The notes under the pieces were generated by a model, which saw nothing but the letters and a program-made list of their open reading frames with translations, made no database searches and had not been told where the DNA came from. From contig JASKZX010000071.1 in NCBI GenBank assembly GCA_030147435.1, positions 1 through 5,744 on the forward strand: DNA of 5,744 nt. The letters are read 5' to 3'. Position 1 is the stretch's first letter, and every line of letters begins with the position of its first letter. Positions 1 to 4,740 of this stretch are shown here, one piece after another. This stretch comes from Savagea sp. Its GTDB lineage: Bacteria; Bacillota; Bacilli; Bacillales_A; Planococcaceae. Both the position numbers and the translations under genes were made by a program.

Positions 1-444
1 TTGAAAGTAAAAGCGAAAGAAACGAAAGCTTTGGAAAGTGAAAAAATGTATGAAGAAATGCAAAAGTCACTCGTTGTTTATATTGATGAAATGAAAAAAG
101 AAAATGACCGGTTTTTACAAGCGATCGATCAACAACAAAAACATCGTTCGGAAGTAGATGAAGGCGATCAAGAAAGTGATGAAACAAAAAGTGAGTCGGT
201 AGAGGAAGACCAAAAAGAAGAGCAATGGAAAAATAGAAGAGTCGTCCCGCCGACACTTGCGCATCAGCGGTATAAAAAAGAAAGAGACGTCAATCAAAAA
301 CAACGAGAAGCACCTTCCCAAAAAGAAGAGAAAGAAGATCCTATTTTAATACTTCATAAAGAAGGATATTCTATAGAAGAAATTGCAAAAAAGCTAGAAC
401 TAGGGAAAACAGAAGTAGAATTACATATTAAGTTTCGTACATGA
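1..444 (+). CDS. swrB: SwrB-like protein, 3' part (N-terminus cut by window edge)
   Basis: The reading frame is open from the first base, so the true start lies upstream; the TTG at position 1 is not taken as the start because it has no visible SD and family members begin with a membrane segment that is missing here. The visible 147 codons encode a very charged, Lys/Glu/Gln-rich, probably disordered or coiled middle (about residues 5-112) and a small C-terminal helix-turn-helix-like unit (about 113-145, DPILILHKEGYSIEEIAKKL then LGKTEVELHIKF). A short C-terminal unit of this kind is typical of the SwrB/YlxL family, which in B. subtilis lies between sigD and rpsB and helps flagellar assembly and swarming. 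The identification rests on this C-terminal motif and on position just upstream of rpsB; the middle region is not conserved enough to help. No terminator is evident after the stop, and the rpsB promoter begins six bases later. Confidence 0.7.
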   Translation: MKVKAKETKALESEKMYEEMQKSLVVYIDEMKKENDRFLQAIDQQQKHRSEVDEGDQESDETKSESVEEDQKEEQWKNRRVVPPTLAHQRYKKERDVNQKQREAPSQKEEKEDPILILHKEGYSIEEIAKKLELGKTEVELHIKFRT

Positions 445-449
445 ATGAG

Positions 450-478
450 TTGCAATATCTTGTGTCCTATGCTATATT
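450..478 (+). promoter_or_regulatory. Sigma-A-type promoter of rpsB
   Basis: A -35 element TTGCAA (450-455) and a -10 element TATATT (473-478) are separated by 17 bases, and the -10 is preceded by TG plus one base (470-472), giving an extended -10. Each hexamer is one mismatch from consensus. Transcription would begin near 485, leaving a leader of about 100 nt before rpsB. This is the best promoter match in the window, as expected for a highly expressed ribosomal protein gene. The start site is inferred. Confidence 0.72.
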
Positions 479-495
479 AGCAAATGGTATTACAA

Positions 496-556
496 CACAC
501 GTATGTGGATAATAAGGCTGGTGCGTAACACGTCCCCTTATTAGAAGAAGCATACG
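496..556 (+). promoter_or_regulatory. Structured rpsB 5' leader with kink-turn-like internal loop
   Basis: Read as RNA, 500-506 pairs with 550-556 (six Watson-Crick pairs plus U506-G550). Next come three purine mismatches, G507-A549, G508-A548 and A509-G547, then a three-base bulge GAA (544-546) on the 3' strand, then an 8-bp helix 510-517 with 536-543. The tip can add 521-523 with 529-531. Helix, tandem G-A pairs, three-base bulge, helix is the kink-turn layout. The outer helix ends on G556, the first base of a GGAGG, so folding could affect ribosome access. An alternative small hairpin, 496-499 with 504-507, would compete with the outer helix. Ribosomal protein genes are often controlled by binding of their product to such leaders, and S2 does this in E. 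coli; a role here is inferred. Confidence 0.5.
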
Positions 557-560
557 GAGG
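556..560 (+). promoter_or_regulatory. Upstream SD-like site without a start codon
   Basis: A GGAGG lies 25 bases before the rpsB ATG. No ATG, GTG or TTG sits at a suitable distance after it, so it is not a normal ribosome binding site. Its first base would be paired in the kink-turn-like leader fold. It could act as a ribosome standby site or be part of the leader's regulatory structure; both are inference. Confidence 0.4.
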
Positions 561-570
561 AAATAACCAC

Positions 571-594
571 TAGGAGGAATATAAAATGGCAGTA
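571..594 (+). repeat. Translation initiation region of rpsB, identical to that of tsf
   Basis: These 24 bases, from one base before AGGAGG (572-577) through the first codons of rpsB, are identical to 1451-1474 ahead of and into tsf. The SD is perfect, with an 8-base AT-only spacer AATATAAA and ATG at 586. It fixes the start of rpsB. Confidence 0.9.
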
Positions 595-1335
595 GTAACT
601 ATGAAACAATTACTTGAAGCTGGTGTACATTTCGGACACCAAACACGCCGTTGGAACCCGAAAATGAAAAAATACATTTTCGTAGAACGTAACGGTATTT
701 ACATCATCGACTTACAACAAACGGTGAAAATGTTAGGTGACGCTTACAATGTAATGCGTCAAATCGCAGCTGACGGAGGAAAAGTTCTTTTCGTTGGTAC
801 GAAAAAACAAGCACAAGATTCTATTCGTGAAGAAGCAGAACGTGCAGGACAGTTCTACGTGAACCAACGTTGGTTAGGTGGAATGCTCACAAACTTCCAA
901 ACGATCCAAAAACGTGTAGCGCGTATGAAAGAGATCGAGAAGTTACAAGAAGACGGGATCTTCGAAGTACTTCCTAAAAAAGAAGTTTCTGAATTAGAAA
1001 AAGAACACGCACGCTTAATGAAATTCTTAGGCGGTATCCGTGATATGAAACAGTTACCAGATGCAGTATTTATCGTGGACCCACGTAAAGAGCGCATCGC
1101 AGTAGCTGAAGCAAATAAATTAAACATCCCTATCATTGCGATGGTCGACACAAACTGTGACCCAGATGAGATTGACTACGTCATTCCATCAAACGATGAT
1201 GCAATCCGTGCTGTGCGCTTAATTACAAGCAAAATGGCAGATGCGATCATCGAAGGTCAACAAGGTGAAGATGACGCAGCAGCAGAAGCAGAAGAAACTG
1301 CTGAAGCAGAAAAAACAGAAGAAGCTGCAGAGTAA
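586..1335 (+). CDS. rpsB: 30S ribosomal protein S2
   Basis: S2 is a late-assembling protein of the small ribosomal subunit, located between head and body near S1/S8 territory and needed for translation initiation. The 249-residue product shows the family hallmarks in order: the N-terminal segment [20 protein letters not shown] (6-25), the IDLQQT region (41-46), VGTKKQAQ (70-77), the coiled-coil hairpin with WLGGMLTNF (96-104), [18 protein letters not shown] (148-165) and [25 protein letters not shown] (186-210). Length is normal. The last 22 residues (228-249) are an acidic Ala/Glu tail, encoded by GCAGAAGAA-like repeats; such variable tails are common in Firmicute S2. Codon use is strongly biased, as in highly expressed genes. 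The ATG is set by the perfect SD at 572-577. The gene has its own promoter and leader and is followed by a terminator before tsf, its usual partner. Confidence 0.98.
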   Translation: MAVVTMKQLLEAGVHFGHQTRRWNPKMKKYIFVERNGIYIIDLQQTVKMLGDAYNVMRQIAADGGKVLFVGTKKQAQDSIREEAERAGQFYVNQRWLGGMLTNFQTIQKRVARMKEIEKLQEDGIFEVLPKKEVSELEKEHARLMKFLGGIRDMKQLPDAVFIVDPRKERIAVAEANKLNIPIIAMVDTNCDPDEIDYVIPSNDDAIRAVRLITSKMADAIIEGQQGEDDAAAEAEETAEAEKTEEAAE

Positions 1336-1345
1336 TTTTTGAACA

Positions 1346-1384
1346 GAAAGACGATAAGCGGCTAATCCCCTTATCGTCTTTTTT
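1346..1384 (+). terminator. Intrinsic terminator between rpsB and tsf
   Basis: A perfect 12-bp stem, 1347-1358 with 1370-1381, has an 11-base loop that can tighten by pairing G1360-G1361 with C1368-C1369. It runs into a T tract, six T ending at 1384 and overlapping the stem foot. It begins 11 bases after the rpsB stop codon. It would reduce but need not abolish transcription into tsf. Confidence 0.85.
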
Positions 1385-1404
1385 CAGAAATAGAACTAAT
1401 ATAG

Positions 1405-1433
1405 ATTAAATATTATGTGATGTATGTTAAAAT
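1405..1433 (+). promoter_or_regulatory. Candidate extended -10 promoter of tsf
   Basis: TG-T-TAAAAT (1425-1433) is a good extended -10, with the hexamer TAAAAT at 1428-1433. The -35 at 17-base spacing (1405-1410, ATTAAA) matches consensus poorly, so strength depends on the extended -10. The -10 sits inside an inverted repeat, ATGTAT (1420-1425) and ATACAT (1432-1437). Transcription would begin near 1440, about 26 bases before tsf. Its place after a terminator supports a separate tsf promoter, but AT-rich DNA produces such matches by chance. Confidence 0.4.
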
Positions 1434-1450
1434 ACATGCGATGAATCGCA

Positions 1451-1474
1451 TAGGAGGAATATAAAATGGCAGTA
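1451..1474 (+). repeat. Translation initiation region of tsf, identical to that of rpsB
   Basis: This is the second copy of the 24-base sequence at 571-594. It contains AGGAGG (1452-1457), eight bases of spacer and the ATG at 1466. Just before it, GCGA (1438-1441) and TCGC (1446-1449) could form a small 4-bp hairpin with loop TGAA next to the SD. Confidence 0.9.
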
Positions 1475-2347
1475 ACAGCTAAAATGGTTAAAGAATTACG
1501 TGAGCGCACAGGCGCAGGTATGATGGACTGTAAAAAAGCATTAGACGAAACAAACGGAGATATCGACGCAGCAATTGATTTCTTACGTGAAAAAGGTCTT
1601 TCATCAGCAGCGAAAAAAGGTGACCGTATTGCAGCAGAAGGTATGACTTCTGTTATCGCAAAAGGTAACGAAGCGGTAATTCTCGAAGTAAACGCTGAAA
1701 CAGACTTCGTAGCGAAAAACGAAATGTTCCAAAACCTCGTTCAAGAGTTAGCAGAACATTTACTCGCTGAAAAGCCAGCAGACGTAGAAGCAGCACTTGC
1801 TTCAACGATGGAAAATGGTTCAACAGTACAAGACCACATTTCAAATGCTGTTGCAAAAATTGGTGAGAAAATTACATTACGTCGTTTTGAAATTATGACA
1901 AAAACAGACGCAGATGTATTCGGACCATATGTACACATGGGTGGACGTATTTCTGTTTTAACATTAATCGAAGGTGCTACAGATGAAGATGCAGCAAAAG
2001 ACGTAGCAATGCATATCGCAGCGATGAACCCACAATACATCGCACGTGAAGATGTACCTGCAGATGAAGTAGAGCGCGAACGTTCAGTATTAACTGAGCA
2101 AGCACTCAATGAAGGTAAACCAGAAAAAATCGTTGAAAAAATGGTTGAAGGCCGCCTCGGTAAATTCTTCGAAGAAATCTGTGTACTTGAGCAACCATTC
2201 GTTAAAGATGGTGACCAAACAGTTGGTAAATTCGTAGAAGCAACAGGTGGAAAATTAACAACATTCGTTCGTTACGAAGTTGGTGAAGGTCTCGAGAAAC
2301 GTGAAGAGAACTTCGCAGACGAAGTAATGGATCAAATGAAAGGCTAA
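1466..2347 (+). CDS. tsf: Translation elongation factor Ts (EF-Ts)
   Basis: EF-Ts is the cytoplasmic guanine nucleotide exchange factor that releases GDP from EF-Tu so that it can reload with GTP. The 293-residue protein has the N-terminal UBA-like helical domain with the family sequence [16 protein letters not shown] (11-26) and the following [13 protein letters not shown] (32-44). The EF-Tu-contacting TDFVAKN lies at 79-85, with Asp80 and Phe81 at the positions known to disrupt the Mg2+ site of EF-Tu. The dimerisation/core parts include [13 protein letters not shown] (158-170) and [11 protein letters not shown] (182-192), and the C-terminal core includes [17 protein letters not shown] (232-248). 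Length is normal for Bacillales. The start is fixed by the SD at 1452-1457. A terminator separates it from rpsB and a further terminator follows, so tsf may be transcribed both by readthrough and from its own promoter. Codon use is strongly biased toward highly expressed codons. Confidence 0.98.
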   Translation: MAVTAKMVKELRERTGAGMMDCKKALDETNGDIDAAIDFLREKGLSSAAKKGDRIAAEGMTSVIAKGNEAVILEVNAETDFVAKNEMFQNLVQELAEHLLAEKPADVEAALASTMENGSTVQDHISNAVAKIGEKITLRRFEIMTKTDADVFGPYVHMGGRISVLTLIEGATDEDAAKDVAMHIAAMNPQYIAREDVPADEVERERSVLTEQALNEGKPEKIVEKMVEGRLGKFFEEICVLEQPFVKDGDQTVGKFVEATGGKLTTFVRYEVGEGLEKREENFADEVMDQMKG

Positions 2348-2360
2348 GAAGCAATATTCC

Positions 2361-2392
2361 AATGGGGAACACGTTATGTGTTCCCTATTTTT
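2361..2392 (+). terminator. Intrinsic terminator or attenuator between tsf and pyrH
   Basis: GGGAACAC (2365-2372) pairs perfectly with GTGTTCCC (2378-2385) around loop GTTAT. Four more pairs extend the stem downward (2361-2364 with 2386-2389, including one G-U). TATTTTT (2386-2392) follows. There is no room for a full promoter between this hairpin and the pyrH SD, so pyrH probably depends on readthrough, making it a partial terminator. Confidence 0.75.
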
Positions 2393-2410
2393 CAACAAAT
2401 TATTTTAAGT

Positions 2411-2419
2411 AGGTGGAGG
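2411..2419 (+). promoter_or_regulatory. SD deciding the pyrH start
   Basis: AGGTGGAGG ends six bases before the ATG at 2426. The in-frame ATG at 2378, 16 codons upstream, lies in the 3' arm of the terminator stem with no SD before it, so 2426 is the start. Confidence 0.9.
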
Positions 2420-2425
2420 ATACAA

Positions 2426-3142
2426 ATGAGCGCGCCAAAATATGAACGTATCGTGTTAAAATTAAGTGGAGAAGCTCTTGCAGGAGATCAAGGCTTCGGT
2501 TTATCGCCAACAATTGTGAAATCTGTAGCAGAACAAGTGAAAGATGTCGTTGATTTAGACGTTGAGGTAGCAGTTGTCGTCGGTGGAGGAAATATTTGGA
2601 GAGGTAAGATCGGTAGCGAAATGGGTATGGATCGTACAACAGCAGACTACATGGGAATGCTCGCGACGGTTATGAACTCATTAGCATTACAAGACGCATT
2701 AGAAAACTTAGGTGTTCAAACACGAGTTTCAACATCGATTGAAATGCGTCAAATCGCTGAGCCTTACATTCGCCGAAAAGCAATTCGTCATTTAGAGAAA
2801 AAACGAGTTGTCATTTTTGCAGCAGGTACAGGAAACCCTTATTTCTCAACGGATACGACAGCGGCGTTACGAGCAGCGGAAATTGAAGCGGATGTCATTT
2901 TAATGGCGAAAAATAATGTCGATGGTGTATACTCAGCAGATCCGATGAAAGACTCAACAGCAACAAAGTATACAAAACTTACATACATGGATGTCGTGAG
3001 TCAAGGTTTAGAAGTAATGGATGCTACAGCATCAACATTATGTATGGAAAATGATATTCCGCTCGTTGTATTCTCAATTTCAGAAGATGGAAACATTAAA
3101 AGAGCTGTTCAAGGTGAACCAATCGGAACAGTTATTGAATAA
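2426..3142 (+). CDS. pyrH: UMP kinase (uridylate kinase)
   Basis: PyrH phosphorylates UMP to UDP with ATP, the step feeding all UTP and CTP synthesis. It is a cytoplasmic hexamer of the amino acid kinase family. In Gram-positive bacteria it is activated by GTP and inhibited by UTP. The 238-residue product has the N-terminal KLSGEAL (12-18) phosphate-binding segment, the glycine-rich [10 protein letters not shown] (51-60), [16 protein letters not shown] (69-84) of the UMP site, [17 protein letters not shown] (134-150), and the [12 protein letters not shown] nucleotide-binding loop (162-173). Length is normal. The start is ATG 2426 behind AGGTGGAGG; an upstream in-frame ATG would add 16 residues (ending in SRWRIQ) read from terminator sequence and unlike the family. 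The gap to frr is 16 bases, so the two are co-transcribed. Confidence 0.98.
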   Translation: MSAPKYERIVLKLSGEALAGDQGFGLSPTIVKSVAEQVKDVVDLDVEVAVVVGGGNIWRGKIGSEMGMDRTTADYMGMLATVMNSLALQDALENLGVQTRVSTSIEMRQIAEPYIRRKAIRHLEKKRVVIFAAGTGNPYFSTDTTAALRAAEIEADVILMAKNNVDGVYSADPMKDSTATKYTKLTYMDVVSQGLEVMDATASTLCMENDIPLVVFSISEDGNIKRAVQGEPIGTVIE

Positions 3143-3158
3143 TTAAGGAGGAACTAAT

Positions 3159-3716
3159 ATGCCAAATACAATTATGTCAGATGCAAAAACGAAAATGAAT
3201 GAAGCGATTGAATCGTTATCACGTAACTTAGCAACAGTACGTGCAGGACGCGCAAACGCATCACTCGTAGACCACATTCAAGTAGAGTATTATGGAGCAA
3301 TGACACCACTTAATCAAATGGCAAGTATTTCAGTACCTGAAGCACGTTTACTCGTTATTAAGCCGTATGATAAAACGATTATTGACGAAGTAGAAAAAGC
3401 AATTTTAGTTTCAGATATTGGAATTACACCGTCAAATGATGGAGAAGTGATTCGCTTATCTGTTCCAGCATTAACGGAAGAACGTCGTAAAGAATTAGCA
3501 AAAGTAGTCGGTGGACAATTAGAAGATGCAAAAGTTGCGATTCGTAACGTTCGTCGTGATGCAAACGATGCATTGAAAAAGCTTGAAAAAGACGGCGATA
3601 TTACAGAAGATGAGTTACACCGTTACAACGATGATGTTCAAAAGTTAACAGATGATTCAATTGCAGAAGCAGAACGTCTCGCTGAAGAAAAAGAAAATGA
3701 AATTATGGACGTTTAA
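3159..3716 (+). CDS. frr: Ribosome recycling factor
   Basis: RRF acts with EF-G after peptide release to split the post-termination ribosome into subunits for reuse. The 185-residue length is exactly typical. Visible landmarks are the first helix of the three-helix bundle with [15 protein letters not shown] (24-38), the small domain with [30 protein letters not shown] (42-71), and the long C-terminal helices with LTEERRKEL (105-113) and [11 protein letters not shown] (127-137). Arg132 lies at the position of the functionally important Arg132 of E. coli RRF. The ATG is preceded by AAGGAGGA (3145-3152) at good spacing. It follows pyrH by 16 bases and is closed by a strong terminator, so it is the last gene of the translation block. 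No anomalies are seen. Confidence 0.98.
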   Translation: MPNTIMSDAKTKMNEAIESLSRNLATVRAGRANASLVDHIQVEYYGAMTPLNQMASISVPEARLLVIKPYDKTIIDEVEKAILVSDIGITPSNDGEVIRLSVPALTEERRKELAKVVGGQLEDAKVAIRNVRRDANDALKKLEKDGDITEDELHRYNDDVQKLTDDSIAEAERLAEEKENEIMDV

Positions 3717-3737
3717 TAATAATAAACGGATCTCGTA

Positions 3738-3780
3738 AAAGACGCGAAGCTAATGATAGCTTTCGCGTCTTTCTCTATTT
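3738..3780 (+). terminator. Strong intrinsic terminator after frr
   Basis: A 15-bp stem pairs 3738-3752 with 3757-3772, broken only by one bulged T (3763), around loop ATGA. A T-rich tail follows (TTTCTCTATTTT). It is the longest and most stable hairpin in the window. It separates the translation block from the envelope and lipid block, which therefore probably has its own promoter. Confidence 0.9.
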
Positions 3781-3811
3781 TATTTAAAGAAGTGTGAAGT
3801 CTCGCGAAAGA

Positions 3812-3837
3812 TGAACTTTTCTATTCACTCAAACGTC
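3812..3837 (+). promoter_or_regulatory. Weak ECF-sigma-like promoter candidate upstream of uppS
   Basis: TGAAC (3812-3816) and CGTC (3834-3837) are 17 bases apart. This resembles the AAC ... CGTC core of Bacillus cell-envelope-stress sigma promoters (sigma-M/X/W type), but with one A fewer than the usual TGAAAC. The CGTC overlaps the inverted repeat TCAAAC/GTTTGA. Control of uppS by envelope stress would make biological sense, but the match is weak and could be chance. Confidence 0.2.
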
Positions 3838-3876
3838 TTAAGTTTGAAGAGTTCATAAAGGAATATCAGTTCCTTA

Positions 3877-3905
3877 ATGAAATATGTCGTTAAATTTGGT
3901 ACGAT
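3877..3905 (+). promoter_or_regulatory. Candidate sigma-A promoter of uppS
   Basis: A -35-like ATGAAA (3877-3882, four of six consensus bases) and a -10-like TACGAT (3900-3905, four of six) are 17 bases apart. The -10 is preceded by TG plus one base (3897-3899), an extended -10. Transcription would begin near 3912, giving a leader of about 43 nt and leaving the upstream hairpins outside the transcript. A promoter is expected here after the frr terminator, but this match is only moderate. Confidence 0.4.
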
Positions 3906-3941
3906 AACTGTTGTGAACTCGCTCAAAAAGAACGTGTTATT

Positions 3942-3947
3942 GGGGGA
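3942..3947 (+). promoter_or_regulatory. SD of uppS
   Basis: GGGGGA ends seven bases before the ATG at 3955 and only three bases before an out-of-frame ATG at 3951. It is less complementary to the 16S rRNA 3' end than the other SDs here (no AGGAGG), suggesting moderate translation of uppS. Confidence 0.75.
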
Positions 3948-3954
3948 ACGATGA

Positions 3955-4740
3955 ATGTTAAAAAAATGGTGGAACGGAAACAAGACGACTGAAGAAGTGA
4001 AGAGTCGGTTAGAGCAAGTGAAAGCAGGTGAAGTTCCTGAACATATTGCAATTATTATGGATGGTAATGGACGTTGGGCGAAACAGCGACACTTACCACG
4101 TGTAGCAGGGCACCGCGAAGGTATGAAGACAGTTCAACGAGTGACGAAAATCGCAAGTCGTCTCGGAGTAAAAGTACTGACGATGTATGCATTTTCGACA
4201 GAAAACTGGAAGCGACCTTCAAAAGAAGTAGAGTTTTTAATGAAGCTCCCCAATGATTTTTTACATACATATTTGCCAGAGTTGATTGAAGAAAATGTGA
4301 GAGTAGAAATGATTGGTCATTCAGATCGTTTGCCAGCGCATACGAAACGAGCAATTGAGGAAGCGATGCAAAAAACAGCGCACAATGACGGGCTCATTTT
4401 AAACTTCGCTTTAAATTACGGAGGGCGTGCTGAACTCGTCGATATGACGAAAAAAATTGCTGAAGAAGTAGCAGCAGGTACGTTAAATCCTTCAGCAATT
4501 GATGAAAAACTTGTCAATGAACATATGATGACGGCGCATCTTCCAGATCCAGATTTACTCATTCGTACAAGTGGTGAGTTACGTTTATCAAACTTTTTAT
4601 TATGGCAATTAGCTTATGCAGAATTTATTTTTACAGATATTTATTGGCCAGACTTTACAGAAGAGCATTTTATAGACACGATTGAAGAGTACCAACAGAG
4701 ACATCGTCGCTTCGGTAGTGTCGGAGGAGGAACGAAATGA
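3955..4740 (+). CDS. uppS: Undecaprenyl diphosphate synthase (cis-prenyltransferase)
   Basis: UppS extends farnesyl diphosphate with eight isopentenyl units in cis to make C55 undecaprenyl diphosphate, precursor of the lipid carrier for peptidoglycan and teichoic acids. It is a soluble, membrane-associated homodimer. The 261-residue product has IIMDGNGRWAKQR (33-45) with catalytic Asp36, His53 in RVAGHREG, STENWKRP (81-88), NYGGRAELVD (154-163), and RTSGELRLSNFLLWQLAYAE (204-223). Arg204, Arg210, Ser212 and Glu223 match E. coli Arg194, Arg200, Ser202 and Glu213 at a constant offset of ten, so the active site is intact. The start at 3955 is favoured because the ATG at 3951 is out of frame and stops after 13 codons. 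The stop overlaps the cdsA start (ATGA). It begins a new block after the frr terminator. Confidence 0.97.
   Translation: MLKKWWNGNKTTEEVKSRLEQVKAGEVPEHIAIIMDGNGRWAKQRHLPRVAGHREGMKTVQRVTKIASRLGVKVLTMYAFSTENWKRPSKEVEFLMKLPNDFLHTYLPELIEENVRVEMIGHSDRLPAHTKRAIEEAMQKTAHNDGLILNFALNYGGRAELVDMTKKIAEEVAAGTLNPSAIDEKLVNEHMMTAHLPDPDLLIRTSGELRLSNFLLWQLAYAEFIFTDIYWPDFTEEHFIDTIEEYQQRHRRFGSVGGGTK
4723..4730 (+). promoter_or_regulatory. SD of cdsA inside the uppS 3' end
   Basis: GGAGGAGG lies within the last codons of uppS, encoding its Gly-Gly-Gly tail, and ends six bases before the cdsA ATG at 4737. With the ATGA overlap this points to translational coupling of cdsA to uppS. Confidence 0.85.

Larger units (their letters stand above)
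3811..3949 (+). promoter_or_regulatory. uppS upstream region with competing inverted repeats
   Basis: This is the main part of the 238-nt gap between frr and uppS. Helix A pairs 3811-3819 with 3848-3856 (one G-U). Inside it, TCAAAC (3829-3834) pairs with GTTTGA (3842-3847). Hairpin B pairs AAGGAA (3858-3863) with TTCCTT (3870-3875). GAGTTCA (3849-3855), part of helix A, can instead pair with TGAACTC (3914-3920). The 3' arm of hairpin B (3869-3875) can instead pair with 3943-3949, which covers the uppS SD (two G-U pairs). If transcribed as one leader, these would be alternative folds. Parts could equally be DNA operator sites, depending on where transcription begins. No known riboswitch or T-box signature was recognised. 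Confidence 0.35.

Noticed and set aside
1..3. TTG at the first base as the start codon of the swrB-like gene
   Set aside because: The frame is cut by the window edge, no SD can be seen, and the family begins with a membrane segment that is missing here.
855..1151. 98-codon minus-strand open frame inside rpsB
   Set aside because: A shadow of the conserved S2 gene with no independent start signals or recognisable protein.
1741..2109. 122-codon open frame on the minus strand inside tsf
   Set aside because: It lies fully within a well-conserved gene; its protein is rich in Ser/Ala from complementing biased tsf codons, resembles no family I know, and there is no SD or promoter support.
2386..2425. 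A pyrH promoter after the tsf terminator
   Set aside because: TATTTT at 2401-2406 could pass as a -10, but no -35 is found at proper spacing; the position would overlap the terminator stem.
3776..3954. T-box or known riboswitch ahead of uppS
   Set aside because: No AGGGTGG-type T-box sequence, no downstream terminator between the hairpins and uppS, and no known aptamer core was recognised.
4055..4354. 99-codon minus-strand and 60-codon plus-strand frames inside uppS
   Set aside because: Both overlap an intact conserved gene with full active-site motifs and look like random translation.
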